DNA of 9,924 bases from an uncultured Clostridia bacterium. Its GTDB lineage: Bacteria > Bacillota > Clostridia > Christensenellales > CAG-917. The notes under the pieces were generated by a model. The model was given only the letters and a program-made list of their open reading frames with translations, was not told the DNA's origin and made no database searches. Position 1 is the first letter of the stretch, and every line of letters starts with the position of its first letter. Of this stretch, positions 1 to 7,206 are shown in pieces. The stretch lies in assembly GCA_946056785.1 (NCBI GenBank), contig CAMGKS010000039.1, positions 1-9,924 of the forward strand. The letters are read 5' to 3'. Position numbers and translations under genes: made by a program.

Positions 1-46
1 AGGGCAGATTAAAAAGGCGATTAATAAAACTATAATAAAACGGTAT

Positions 47-74
47 AAAAAAAGCAGGTGCAACCTGCTTTTTT
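47..74 (-). terminator. Intrinsic terminator after pgcA
   Basis: A perfect 12-bp stem pairs positions 48-59 with 63-74 around a 3-nt loop (60-62). The GC core is AGCAGGT/ACCTGCT. Read on the minus strand, the hairpin ends in a run of seven U (53-47), as expected for Rho-independent termination, and it lies about 46 nt past the pgcA stop codon. The A/T arms make it nearly symmetrical, so it could also stop plus-strand transcription arriving from outside the window. The hairpin is seen directly; its activity is inferred. Confidence 0.85.
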
Positions 75-120
75 AAATACTGTCGTTATGCGTTATATAA
101 TTACGTAACGTTACGTTGCG

Positions 121-1863
121 TCAGGATAAAAACTCTTTCATGAAAGATACGTAACTTTCTGCAACGGCGGCTGCTTTTTCTTTTGAAGAAGCTTTTGTAG
201 CAACGTAAATTTTAAGTTTAGGTTCTGTTCCCGAAGGACGTACGCAAATCCAATCACCACCGTTGAGATTCCACTTTATAGCGTTTGTTTTAGGAAGATT
301 TATGGTTTCCGTTTTTCCGTCCGCATAGGTCTTTACGCTTGCCGACAAATCGTTTTTAGCAATGACTTTTACGCCTGCTATAGAGTCGAGATTTTTATTT
401 CTTGCAAAATCCATTATGTTTTTCATCTTGTCCATACCGTCAAGACCGCTGTAAAAAATGGAAACCGATTTTTCGACGTAGTATCCGAATTTTTCGAATA
501 TTTCTATAAGGCGTTTATAAACCGAAGAACCTATCGATTCATAGAAGCAAGCCATTTCGGCAAAGAGCATAGCTGCGACTACGGCGTCTTTATCTCTTGC
601 GTGAGTACCGCTTAAATATCCGTAGCTTTCTTCATAGCCGAACATAAAGGTATATTCGCCGCTCTTTTCCCATTCTTTAATCTTTTCGCCGATAAATTTA
701 AAACCTGTCAGAACGTCGAAAGTGGTTGCGTTGTAGCTTGAAGCGATTTCTCTTGCAAGTTCGGTTGTGACTATCGTTTTTACGATTGCCGCATTTGATG
801 GCAGAGTGCCGTTTTGTTTGCGTTTTGAAAGTATGTAGTCGCAAAGCAAGGAGCCGATTTGGTTGCCGTTAAGCAAAACGAAATTTCCTTGGTCGTTACG
901 GACGGCGACTCCCATTCTGTCACAGTCGGGATCCGTGCCGATAACAAGGTCGCTGCCGATTTTATCGGCAAGTTCGGTTGCCATTTTCAATGCGTCCGGT
1001 TCTTCCGGGTTAGGAACTTTTACGGTTGAGAATTCCGTATCCGGCTGTGCCTGTTCGGGAACGACGGTTACCGGAATATTCATAATATCCAAAATAGTGG
1101 TGACAGGCATATAGCCGCTTCCGTGAATCGGCGTGTAAACGATTTTTATGTTTTTGCCGACTTTTTCGACCGCTTCGGGCGAAAGGCAAAGTTTTTGAAT
1201 TTCGTTGAAATATGATTTATCGAGGCTGCTTCCTATTACGGTGATGTTGTCGTCGATTTTGAAATTGTCTTTTCCCAAAATAGATTCTTTGGTGATTTTT
1301 ACGTCCGCCTCTTTAATGTTGAAATAGTCGAGTTTATCGATAAATTCAACGACTTTTGCGGTAGCTTCCGGGGACATCTGAGCGCCGTCGTCGCCATAAA
1401 CTTTATATCCGTTGTAAATTTTAGGATTATGCGATGCCGTAATCATAATTCCTGCCGTAGCGGCGAAATGACGTATTGCATACGAGCATACGGGAACGGG
1501 TCTGACGTTTTCGAACAGATAGACTTTTATGTTATGAGCGGACAAGACTTTTGCAGATAATATGGCAAATTCGCTTGAAAATCTTCTTGTGTCGTAACTT
1601 ATGACAACTCCGTTTTTCATAGCGTCAGAGCCTAACGTTTCGATGAATTTTGCAAGTCCTTCCGTGGCTCTTCTTACGGTAAATCTGTTCATTCTGTTTG
1701 TGCCGACGTCAAGTACGCCTCTCATGCCGGCAGTACCGAAAGCAAGCGGAATTGCGAACGCCTCTTTCTTTTCTTCATCGGAAAGTTCGAGTAATCTATT
1801 TTTTTCTTCCGTAGTAAGTTCGTTGCTTGATAAAAACTTATCGTATGTTTCCAAGTAAGACAT
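121..1863 (-). CDS. pgcA: Alpha-phosphoglucomutase / phosphomannomutase family (PgcA-like)
   Basis: Interconverts glucose-1-phosphate and glucose-6-phosphate in the cytoplasm, feeding UDP-glucose for glycolipid, teichoic-acid or polysaccharide synthesis. The 580 residues match the usual length of Bacillus PgcA and its PGM2-type relatives. An early FGTAGMRG segment (42-49) is followed by the phosphoserine loop TASHNP (142-147, catalytic Ser144), the Mg-binding loop DPDCDR (311-316), the sugar-binding loop GYEESYGYLSG (409-419) and the C-terminal phosphate-binding motif RPSGTEPKLKIY (542-553). All four active-site loops are intact. The start is supported by a GGAGG site (1872-1868) four nt before the ATG. 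The gene has its own strong promoter (1892-1920) and a terminator (47-74), so it is probably a single-gene unit. Phosphomannomutase or phosphoribomutase side activity cannot be excluded from sequence alone. Confidence 0.95.
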   Translation of the reverse strand: MSYLETYDKFLSSNELTTEEKNRLLELSDEEKKEAFAIPLAFGTAGMRGVLDVGTNRMNRFTVRRATEGLAKFIETLGSDAMKNGVVISYDTRRFSSEFAILSAKVLSAHNIKVYLFENVRPVPVCSYAIRHFAATAGIMITASHNPKIYNGYKVYGDDGAQMSPEATAKVVEFIDKLDYFNIKEADVKITKESILGKDNFKIDDNITVIGSSLDKSYFNEIQKLCLSPEAVEKVGKNIKIVYTPIHGSGYMPVTTILDIMNIPVTVVPEQAQPDTEFSTVKVPNPEEPDALKMATELADKIGSDLVIGTDPDCDRMGVAVRNDQGNFVLLNGNQIGSLLCDYILSKRKQNGTLPSNAAIVKTIVTTELAREIASSYNATTFDVLTGFKFIGEKIKEWEKSGEYTFMFGYEESYGYLSGTHARDKDAVVAAMLFAEMACFYESIGSSVYKRLIEIFEKFGYYVEKSVSIFYSGLDGMDKMKNIMDFARNKNLDSIAGVKVIAKNDLSASVKTYADGKTETINLPKTNAIKWNLNGGDWICVRPSGTEPKLKIYVATKASSKEKAAAVAESYVSFMKEFLS

Positions 1864-1891
1864 AATGCCTCCAAAAAAAATTTATATAACT

Positions 1892-1920
1892 ATTATACAA
1901 TTTAAAAGCGGCATAGTCAA
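1892..1920 (-). promoter_or_regulatory. Sigma-A-type promoter of pgcA
   Basis: On the minus strand TTGACT (1920-1915) and TATAAT (1897-1892) are separated by exactly 17 bp. The -10 is perfect and the -35 has five of six consensus bases. The expected start site, near 1885, would give a leader of about 20 nt carrying the GGAGG ribosome binding site before the ATG at 1863. This implies that pgcA is transcribed independently of the vanW-type gene upstream. The hexamers are seen; promoter activity is inferred. Confidence 0.8.
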
Positions 1921-1955
1921 TATTAATCTTATTCCGTAACTTCCTTCCGCTGCGT

Positions 1956-3278
1956 TTATTCCGATTTTAAACCGTCGTATTTTGATGAAACGAGTTCGTT
2001 TTGCGGTTTGTATACGTTGTGGCGAATTTTACGTTTGACCGTCATTCCGTTTTCCGTATAAATTAAATATGCGTCCGATTCATAACCGTTTTTTCCCTCT
2101 CTTATAATTTCTCCGTCGGTTGCGTCAGGTCTATAAACGAGCGATTTTTCAAAAGGCAAGATTTTTGATATTTCGCTTGTTACGGATAACGTTTTGCCTT
2201 TTATGCCGAAAATTTGAAATCTTACAGTTTTGTTTTGTGTGTAACCGAAAATATAAACGGGATATCCCGTGTTGTTTTTAAATTTCAAATCGCTGTAATC
2301 GGATACCATAGCGTCTAAAGAGGGCGCAACGTATGATACCGGCAGAGAATGTTGGTTTGCCTCGGTTATTTCGAGTCCTGCGATAAGAGCGCAGTTGTAA
2401 AGAGTCGTCGAAACCTGACAAACGCCACCGCCTATTCCACTTGTAAATTCGCCGTCTAAAATAACTTTGGCTTCTTTAAAACCGTTTGCGGCGGTTCTTT
2501 TTCCGACGGTTTCGTTAAACGAAAACGTTTCGTCGGGCATAATGACCGTACCATTTATTTTCTTTGTGGCAAGGGCTATATTTTCCGAACGGTTTTCGTT
2601 TGAGCTTGAATAAACCGTTGAAAAATCTCCTCGTTGAACGGTACGCATTTTAAGGCAGTTTAAACTCTCTGCTTTTTTGTCTAAAAAGTTTAACGTTACC
2701 TTATACGTTCCGTTGTCTATTGCGTTAAACAAATTTAAGCAAAATTCCCGTTTATCGAGATATTTTCCGTCCTTTCCCGATATATATTTTGGTTTTCCGT
2801 CAATGCAAACGAATTTACTTTCCGAAAATTCGACGCAATTTTTTCGTGCTATAGCATTGTAGATTTTTGTAGTATCTTTTGATATGAAATTTGCCGCTTC
2901 GTCAACGTCGGTGAAATTAAGCAAAGCAGTAAATTGTTTTGTAAGGGAATATTTACTTAAAAGTTTTTTTGCCGAATCGCTTAACGCCAAAAGAAAATTT
3001 TCTTCGTACGAGTTTTTGTCGCATACGCTTATTTCTACTGCGTTCGTGTTTAATTCGGTTAGGTTAAATCGGTTAAACGATAGGTCGTTTTCAAACGGAA
3101 TCTCTCCGTTTTTTAAATCGGAAAGTTTATCTGAGGTTATGGTAGTCGAACGGTTTGCGAAAAAGGTTTTATACGAACCGTCCGTTGCGGCAGTATGCGT
3201 AATCGACGCTGCCGTACAGAAAAACAAAAGGGTGAACAGAAATAAAATTTTAAGTAAGTAATCTTTCTTTTTTATCAT
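1956..3278 (-). CDS. VanW family protein with C-terminal G5-like region, exported or membrane-anchored
   Basis: Residues 1-34 form a basic N-terminus (MIKKK) and a hydrophobic segment (about 8-25), a signal peptide or membrane anchor, so the rest should lie outside the membrane. The VanW domain covers about 217-350, with the diagnostic GIGGGVCQVSTTLYNC block (281-296) and a following HSLPVSYVAPSLDA block. Residues 150-210 weakly resemble the peptidoglycan-binding segment (PG_binding_4 type) that often precedes VanW domains, and 365-425 look like a G5-type beta domain. VanW was named from accessory genes of vancomycin-resistance clusters, but the family is widespread in Clostridia and its biochemical role is unsettled; nothing here indicates resistance. 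Cys21 lacks a proper lipobox (preceded by LFF), so it is probably not a lipoprotein. The ATG is the only sensible start, since an in-frame stop lies just upstream, but no Shine-Dalgarno sequence precedes it. Confidence 0.9.
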   Translation of the reverse strand: MIKKKDYLLKILFLFTLLFFCTAASITHTAATDGSYKTFFANRSTTITSDKLSDLKNGEIPFENDLSFNRFNLTELNTNAVEISVCDKNSYEENFLLALSDSAKKLLSKYSLTKQFTALLNFTDVDEAANFISKDTTKIYNAIARKNCVEFSESKFVCIDGKPKYISGKDGKYLDKREFCLNLFNAIDNGTYKVTLNFLDKKAESLNCLKMRTVQRGDFSTVYSSSNENRSENIALATKKINGTVIMPDETFSFNETVGKRTAANGFKEAKVILDGEFTSGIGGGVCQVSTTLYNCALIAGLEITEANQHSLPVSYVAPSLDAMVSDYSDLKFKNNTGYPVYIFGYTQNKTVRFQIFGIKGKTLSVTSEISKILPFEKSLVYRPDATDGEIIREGKNGYESDAYLIYTENGMTVKRKIRHNVYKPQNELVSSKYDGLKSE

Positions 3279-3293
3279 ACCGTTAGTTTGAGC

Positions 3294-3357
3294 AAAAAAC
3301 CGCTTATTAAACTAAGTCATTGAATAAAAAACCGTTTATTTAACTAAGTCGTTGAAT
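3294..3357. repeat. Two-copy 32-bp tandem direct repeat
   Basis: Copies at 3294-3325 and 3326-3357 are adjacent and match at 29 of 32 positions. Each begins with AAAAAACCG, contains AACTAAGTC and ends with TTGAAT. No third copy follows. The array lies 16-79 bp upstream of the vanW-type start codon at 3278, where a promoter or operator would sit. A 32-bp period is close to three helical turns, so a protein bound to each copy would sit on the same face of the DNA. Regulatory use is inference; slippage duplication is the simpler alternative. Confidence 0.8.
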
Positions 3358-3603
3358 AAATGAACAAATGGAAAACGCCGGATTCGGAGAAAAAATAAAA
3401 TATGAATATTGCCGCAGCCGGATAGGACGATCAACTGAAAAAGCAAAAAACTAACGTGCGTCCGGCGACAAATAGCCAAACGTACATTTTATCAAAATTT
3501 GCTTATTTGTTTAAATTTGGTTTGGTTTTTAAACGCAATCTCCGTAGGTTTTAAATGGCGGCAAATTTTTTAAAGGGCGGCTGTTTTTATGGATTAAATT
3601 TGA

Positions 3604-3628
3604 TAAAAATATTGCCGCATAAAGCGGC
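3604..3628 (-). terminator. Possible weak intrinsic terminator after the PHP gene
   Basis: A 5-bp all-GC stem pairs 3614-3618 (GCCGC) with 3624-3628 (GCGGC) around a 5-nt loop. On the minus strand it is followed by AATATTTTTA, a U-rich but imperfect tail. It lies about 78 nt past the stop of the PHP-domain gene and would end the tilS-to-PHP operon. The stem is short and the U-run starts late, so this is a tentative call. Confidence 0.4.
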
Positions 3629-3705
3629 TGATAGATAAAAGCAAAACTAAGACTCAATAAAGCGGTGTGGGGGAAAGTGCTTAGAGGCGAATAACGGTTT
3701 TAAAA

Positions 3706-4527
3706 TCAGATTTTTTTAGGAAGAAGTTTTATAAGTTCATTTTCGTCCATCATAGGGACGAAGCCGTTTTTATTGTGCGGGTCCGTTGAAGACGGAGTGT
3801 GAAAGTCGCTGCCTGCCGTAGCAATCAGCCCGAACTTTTTTGCAACGTTTTTAAGCGTTGCCTCGTCCGTTTCGTTGTGCGAAGGATAGACGACTTCAAG
3901 CCCTTTAAGGCCGTATCTTTTCAAACCTTCGATAAGAAGGTCGAGCTTTTTGTCGGTCAGATATATCTTAGGGTGAGCGAGCACCGGAACGCCTTTTGCG
4001 TTTATTATGCACTTTATTGCTTCAATAGGCGTAAGACGTTTGGCAGGAATATATGCTTTTTTATTTGAGCCGAGATAATTTTCAAATGCCTCGTTCGCGT
4101 CCTGAGCGTAGCCTGCTTCCACCATTGCGTTTGCGAAATGAACTCTGCCTATGCCGTTTGCATACGGATTGATATCGATTTTTATCCCGAGTTCTTTAAG
4201 GCGATTAAAAAGCCGCACGTTTCTGTCCGTTCTGAACGATTGAATAAGTTTAAGCGTTTCGACAAAATCGGGATTTAAAAAATCGACGTTGTAACCTAAT
4301 ATATGTATTTCACGATAGGTATAAGTGGATATTTCTATTGCAGGGGAGAATGCCATATTAAATTTTTTTGCCGCTTCGATGCCTTCTTCTATGCCGTCAA
4401 CCGTATCGTGGTCGGTAATGGCAAAAGCCTTTGCACCCTTTTTAAAAAGCATTTCGGCTCTTTTTTCGGGCGAAAGTTTTCCGTCGCTGAAAGATGTATG
4501 GTTGTGCATATCGGCAAATATTTTCAT
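3706..4527 (-). CDS. PHP-domain metal-dependent phosphoesterase (YciV/TrpH-like)
   Basis: A PHP-superfamily hydrolase of 273 residues, near the usual size of the YciV (RNase AM)/nucleoside 3',5'-bisphosphate phosphatase group. Metal-ligand motifs appear in order: HNH (8-10), Asp15, TDHD (38-41), Glu65, His75, VLAHP (182-186) and GSDFH (239-243). The GRVHFANAMVEAGY stretch (127-140) and the linker to FENYLG are typical of this subgroup rather than of histidinol phosphatase or polymerase-associated PHP domains. The likely substrate is a small nucleotide (pAp-like or AMP) or short RNA 5' ends; sequence does not decide. I chose the ATG at 4527 over one at 4539 because GAGGA (4537-4533) sits five nt before it and the product then begins MKIFADMHNH. 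The start is one nt past the rmuC stop, so translation is probably coupled. It is the last gene of the tilS-hpt-cca-rmuC operon. Confidence 0.9.
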   Translation of the reverse strand: MKIFADMHNHTSFSDGKLSPEKRAEMLFKKGAKAFAITDHDTVDGIEEGIEAAKKFNMAFSPAIEISTYTYREIHILGYNVDFLNPDFVETLKLIQSFRTDRNVRLFNRLKELGIKIDINPYANGIGRVHFANAMVEAGYAQDANEAFENYLGSNKKAYIPAKRLTPIEAIKCIINAKGVPVLAHPKIYLTDKKLDLLIEGLKRYGLKGLEVVYPSHNETDEATLKNVAKKFGLIATAGSDFHTPSSTDPHNKNGFVPMMDENELIKLLPKKI

Positions 4528-4528
4528 T

Positions 4529-5839
4529 CTATTCCTCATCGTTTAAATCAAGAAAATTTGACGCGCTTTCTTGCAGGTCTGTCTGTTTGTCGGGTAACGT
4601 GCCGACTCCCGACAATCTTTTCTGAATAATTTCAGTTCTTTTTCCTGCGTCTTCTATAGTTGATTGAACGCCTTCCAGTTTCTTTTTTGTGGCGTTGAGA
4701 AGCTCGTTGAATTTTGAAAAGTCTTTTCTGAACTGTTCAAGCAGCTTCCAGATTTCCGTGCTGCGTTTTTCGATTGCAACCGTTCTGAAACCCATTTGTA
4801 AGCTGTTTAACAGAGCGGCAAGTGTGGTAGGTCCGCAAATTACGATGCGGAATTTCGATTGAAGTTCTTCAATAAGTCCCGGCCGCTTTACGACTTCTGC
4901 ATATAAGCCTTCGATAGTCAGGTATAAAATTGCAAAATCGGTCGTTTTAGGCGGATGCACGTATTTTTGACGTATTGACGCAGCTTCTTCTTTAATTCTT
5001 CTTTCGAGTTTTTTTGCGGCTTCTTCGATTTCGGCAACGTTTCCGCTTTCGGACGCTTCGACGAGTTTCAGATAATCTTCAATCGGAAATTTCGAGTCGA
5101 TCGGAAGATAAACGGTATCGTCGTTTTTGCCCGGGAGATTGATGACAAAGTCGACTCTCTCGTCGCCTGATTTGGTAACGTTGACGTTTTTTGCATATTG
5201 TTCCGGAGCAAGAATTTGGCTGAGAAGATTTTCAAGTGCGATTTCTCCCCACGTGCCACGCTGTTTAACGTTTGAAAAAATCTTTTTAAGGTCGTTTACT
5301 CCTGTCTGCAAATTGTGCATTTCCGCAAAACTTTGCGTAATTTCGCCAAGCCTTTCGCTGACGAGTTTAAAAGAGTTGTTAAAACGTTCTTCGAGCGTAG
5401 AACTGAGTTTTTCGTCAACGGTTTCACGCATTTTGTTTAATTGCTTTTCGTTGTCGCCACGCATGTTTTCGAGTTTTGCGTCGACGTTTGTCATAAACTC
5501 TATCATTCGTCTTTCGAGTGCGGACGTGCTTTTTTGCTGATAATCGACAAGAGTCGCCACTTTTCCGGAAAGACCGTTAACGTCTTTTTCGACGTTTTGC
5601 ATCATAAGGTTTACGGTATTCGCCGTCATATCGTTGTTCATTTTAAGTGTTTCGACAATATCCGATTTTATATCTCTTAAATTTTCTTTGGAGTCTTTTG
5701 CGGTATCTTCTATGATTTTTTTGACGGCAGACGTATCGCCGGCAGTTCCGTTTTTCTTAAAGACAAACAAAATTATATTTACGCAAAGCAATACGAGCAT
5801 AATTGCCGTCAATGCAATTAAAATGTAAATTTCCGTCAT
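4529..5839 (-). CDS. rmuC: RmuC family DNA recombination protein, membrane-anchored
   Basis: RmuC proteins are predicted nucleases related to the PD-(D/E)xK fold. In E. coli, loss of rmuC raises inversion between short inverted repeats, hence the recombination label; the biochemical activity is not well defined. The 436-residue product has one N-terminal membrane helix (about 5-27), then a long charged, probably coiled-coil stretch (35-190), then the RmuC core (190-410). Core signatures are RGTWGEIALENLL (194-206), LPIDSKFPIEDY (245-256, carrying the candidate catalytic Asp248 and Lys250), PPKTTDFAILYLTIEGLYAEV (296-316) and the ICGPTTLAALLNSLQMGFRT block (334-353). The acidic C-terminus ends DLNDEE. 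The start is well supported: AAGGAG (5853-5848) lies eight nt before the ATG, which overlaps the cca stop codon as ATGA. Confidence 0.94.
   Translation of the reverse strand: MTEIYILIALTAIMLVLLCVNIILFVFKKNGTAGDTSAVKKIIEDTAKDSKENLRDIKSDIVETLKMNNDMTANTVNLMMQNVEKDVNGLSGKVATLVDYQQKSTSALERRMIEFMTNVDAKLENMRGDNEKQLNKMRETVDEKLSSTLEERFNNSFKLVSERLGEITQSFAEMHNLQTGVNDLKKIFSNVKQRGTWGEIALENLLSQILAPEQYAKNVNVTKSGDERVDFVINLPGKNDDTVYLPIDSKFPIEDYLKLVEASESGNVAEIEEAAKKLERRIKEEAASIRQKYVHPPKTTDFAILYLTIEGLYAEVVKRPGLIEELQSKFRIVICGPTTLAALLNSLQMGFRTVAIEKRSTEIWKLLEQFRKDFSKFNELLNATKKKLEGVQSTIEDAGKRTEIIQKRLSGVGTLPDKQTDLQESASNFLDLNDEE
4533..4537 (-). promoter_or_regulatory. Ribosome binding site that decides the PHP-gene start
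   Basis: GAGGA on the minus strand (4537-4533) overlaps the last codons of rmuC and lies five nt before the ATG at 4527-4525. The other in-frame ATG, at 4539-4537, has only AT-rich sequence upstream and would bury this site inside the gene. The site therefore supports the shorter 273-residue product. Confidence 0.7.
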
Positions 5840-7206
5840 TTAATCATCTCCTTAACAATTTTTTTCATTTCTTTAAATTGGTTTTCGTAATCGGTCAGAT
5901 TATTCTTAATGCAATTTTCCAAAGTTTTATTCATAACGGCACTTCTGGACGAAGGCGGCACGTTGAGCGAAATCAGGTCGTTGCCTTTTACTTTAAGGTC
6001 GGAAATTTTCATCGGAGTACTGCTATTGATCATCGAATCGTAAAGCGATTCAATTCTGTCCGCCGAATAAGAGTGAAAACCTTTCGCCGCCATAGCGTCG
6101 GCTCGCATAAGATTTACAAGCCGTTTTATTATGTCGCGGTTTTTTGCGATAAACACTTTAAGTTTGCCGTCTTTTGTCTGATTGTCAAGGTTATACATAT
6201 GGTTTTCAATCAATCTTGCCGTAAAATCGATCTCTTTGTTTGAAAGTTTCAATCCTTTTTTACCGAGAAGTCGTCTTGCCATAATTCCGCCTTCGGAAGG
6301 GTGAGCATACATATTTCCGTCACGTTTTAAACAAAACGGTTTGGCTACGTCGTGGAGAAGGGCGGCAAGTCTTATATCTGCGGTTGCGAATTTAACCGTT
6401 GTTAAAGAGTGTTCGAAAACGTCGTAATCGTGATATTTTGGATTTTGTTTTAAACCTTTTCCGTCTTGCAACGGCGGGAAAATCAAGCAAAGAGCTCCGA
6501 CGTCGTCAAGCAATTTAACGCCTTTAAAATGTGCAAATTCGTTATTTTTTATGCGATATCGGCAGTCGGCGGTTAAAATCTTTTTTAGTTCGACCGCGAT
6601 GCGTTCTTTAGATAAATCGAGAATCTGATTTACGAGTTCTTTTGCAACTGAAAAAGTCTCGCTATCGATATTAAAATTCAGTTCTGCCGCAAAGCGGACA
6701 AGTCGAAGAATTCTCAGACCGTCTTCGGCAAAAACTTCTTCAGGCGTTCTTGTCGTTGACAAAACGGAATCGTTTAAATCTTTCAAGCCGCCGACAGGGT
6801 CTATAATTTCGTCTTTTAATACGTCGTAGTATATGGCGTTGATTTTAAAATCTCGTCGCCGTGCGTCTAAGGCAATATCGTTTGTAAAAACAACTTTAGA
6901 CGGCGAATGATTTCCACCGGTAGGATAGCTGTCCACTCTGAACGTCGTGTACTCGGCTGTGAAATTTTTGCTTTTTATTATCACAGTGCCGACTCTCAGG
7001 TTGGAGTCGACTATTTTAAAAGGGGTATCGGATAAAAGCGATTTCAACTCATTCGGAGTAAGTCTGCTCGTTAGATCTAAATCGCCGTATTCAAGCCCCA
7101 TTAAACCGCAACGAACGTACCCGCCTACAATATAGAGCGGAGAATCGGACGGAAAGAGTTCGGCTAAATTCAGCAGATCGGCGGGTATGAATATTTTAGT
7201 TTTCAT
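5836..7206 (-). CDS. cca: CCA tRNA nucleotidyltransferase with HD domain (class II)
   Basis: Adds or repairs the 3'-terminal CCA of tRNAs from CTP and ATP without a nucleic-acid template. The 456-residue protein has the class II nucleotidyltransferase head: VGGYVR (27-32), the catalytic carboxylates in GDLDL (Asp42, Asp44), RRRDFKINA (116-124), DPVGGLKDL (136-144) and the base-selecting motif EDGLR (161-165) followed by ILRLVRFAAEL. The C-terminal part carries an HD phosphohydrolase domain (His266; His285-Asp286 in LLHDVAKP; HPSEGG 302-307), as in many clostridial CCA enzymes. One oddity is Cys33 where the family usually has Asp (VRD). The class II fold is shared with poly(A) polymerases, so CCA addition is inferred from family, HD architecture and a neighbouring tRNA gene. 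The ATG overlaps the end of hpt by 11 bp. GAGGTG (7213-7208) is close to it, so reinitiation after hpt is likely. Confidence 0.92.
   Translation of the reverse strand: MKTKIFIPADLLNLAELFPSDSPLYIVGGYVRCGLMGLEYGDLDLTSRLTPNELKSLLSDTPFKIVDSNLRVGTVIIKSKNFTAEYTTFRVDSYPTGGNHSPSKVVFTNDIALDARRRDFKINAIYYDVLKDEIIDPVGGLKDLNDSVLSTTRTPEEVFAEDGLRILRLVRFAAELNFNIDSETFSVAKELVNQILDLSKERIAVELKKILTADCRYRIKNNEFAHFKGVKLLDDVGALCLIFPPLQDGKGLKQNPKYHDYDVFEHSLTTVKFATADIRLAALLHDVAKPFCLKRDGNMYAHPSEGGIMARRLLGKKGLKLSNKEIDFTARLIENHMYNLDNQTKDGKLKVFIAKNRDIIKRLVNLMRADAMAAKGFHSYSADRIESLYDSMINSSTPMKISDLKVKGNDLISLNVPPSSRSAVMNKTLENCIKNNLTDYENQFKEMKKIVKEMIK

Larger units (their letters stand above)
3279..3705. other. 427-bp intergenic region with repeats, no recognised gene
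   Basis: I find no convincing coding sequence and no tRNA, riboswitch, SRP, tmRNA or 6S RNA signature. The region holds a two-copy 32-bp tandem repeat next to the vanW-type gene (3294-3357), a 12-bp exact direct repeat (AATATTGCCGCA at 3405-3416 and 3608-3619), a 10-bp inverted repeat (3487-3496 with 3599-3608), and a small GC hairpin at 3614-3628. It should contain the 3' end of the PHP-gene transcript and the promoter of the vanW-type gene, but I could not identify that promoter confidently. A decayed gene or a small RNA remains possible. Confidence 0.6.

Noticed and set aside
1..46. A/T-rich -10-like sequences downstream of the pgcA terminator, as a promoter for the next minus-strand gene
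   Set aside because: No convincing -35/-10 pair with 16-18 bp spacing could be found and the next gene is outside the window.
863..1114. Plus-strand open frames inside pgcA, and similar ones opposite vanW, rmuC, cca, tilS and the PHP gene
   Set aside because: They lie antisense to well-supported genes, have no ribosome binding sites or recognisable domains, and their composition mirrors the minus-strand codons.
3216..3278. VanW-type protein as a lipoprotein through Cys21
   Set aside because: The residues before the cysteine are LFF, and a lipobox needs a small residue (Gly, Ala or Ser) directly before it.
1956..3278. Vancomycin-resistance locus
   Set aside because: VanW domains are common in Clostridia outside resistance clusters, and no vanH, vanA/B, vanX or vanRS partner is present.
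3294..3357. Possible CRISPR remnant
   Set aside because: The two 32-bp copies are directly adjacent with no spacer, and no cas gene is nearby.
3385..3410. CATATTTTA on the minus strand upstream of the vanW-type gene, resembling a sigma-K or sigma-E -10 element
   Set aside because: No matching -35 at the right distance; a short A/T match like this is expected by chance here.
3660..3700. GGGGGAAAGTGC stretch reminiscent of the RNase P RNA core
   Set aside because: Only a short partial match to the conserved GAGGAAAGTC block, with none of the other conserved regions and too little space for the RNA.
5068..5259. Minus-strand open frame of 63 codons within rmuC
   Set aside because: It is an alternative frame of the RmuC core domain with no family resemblance; the RmuC frame is fully explained.
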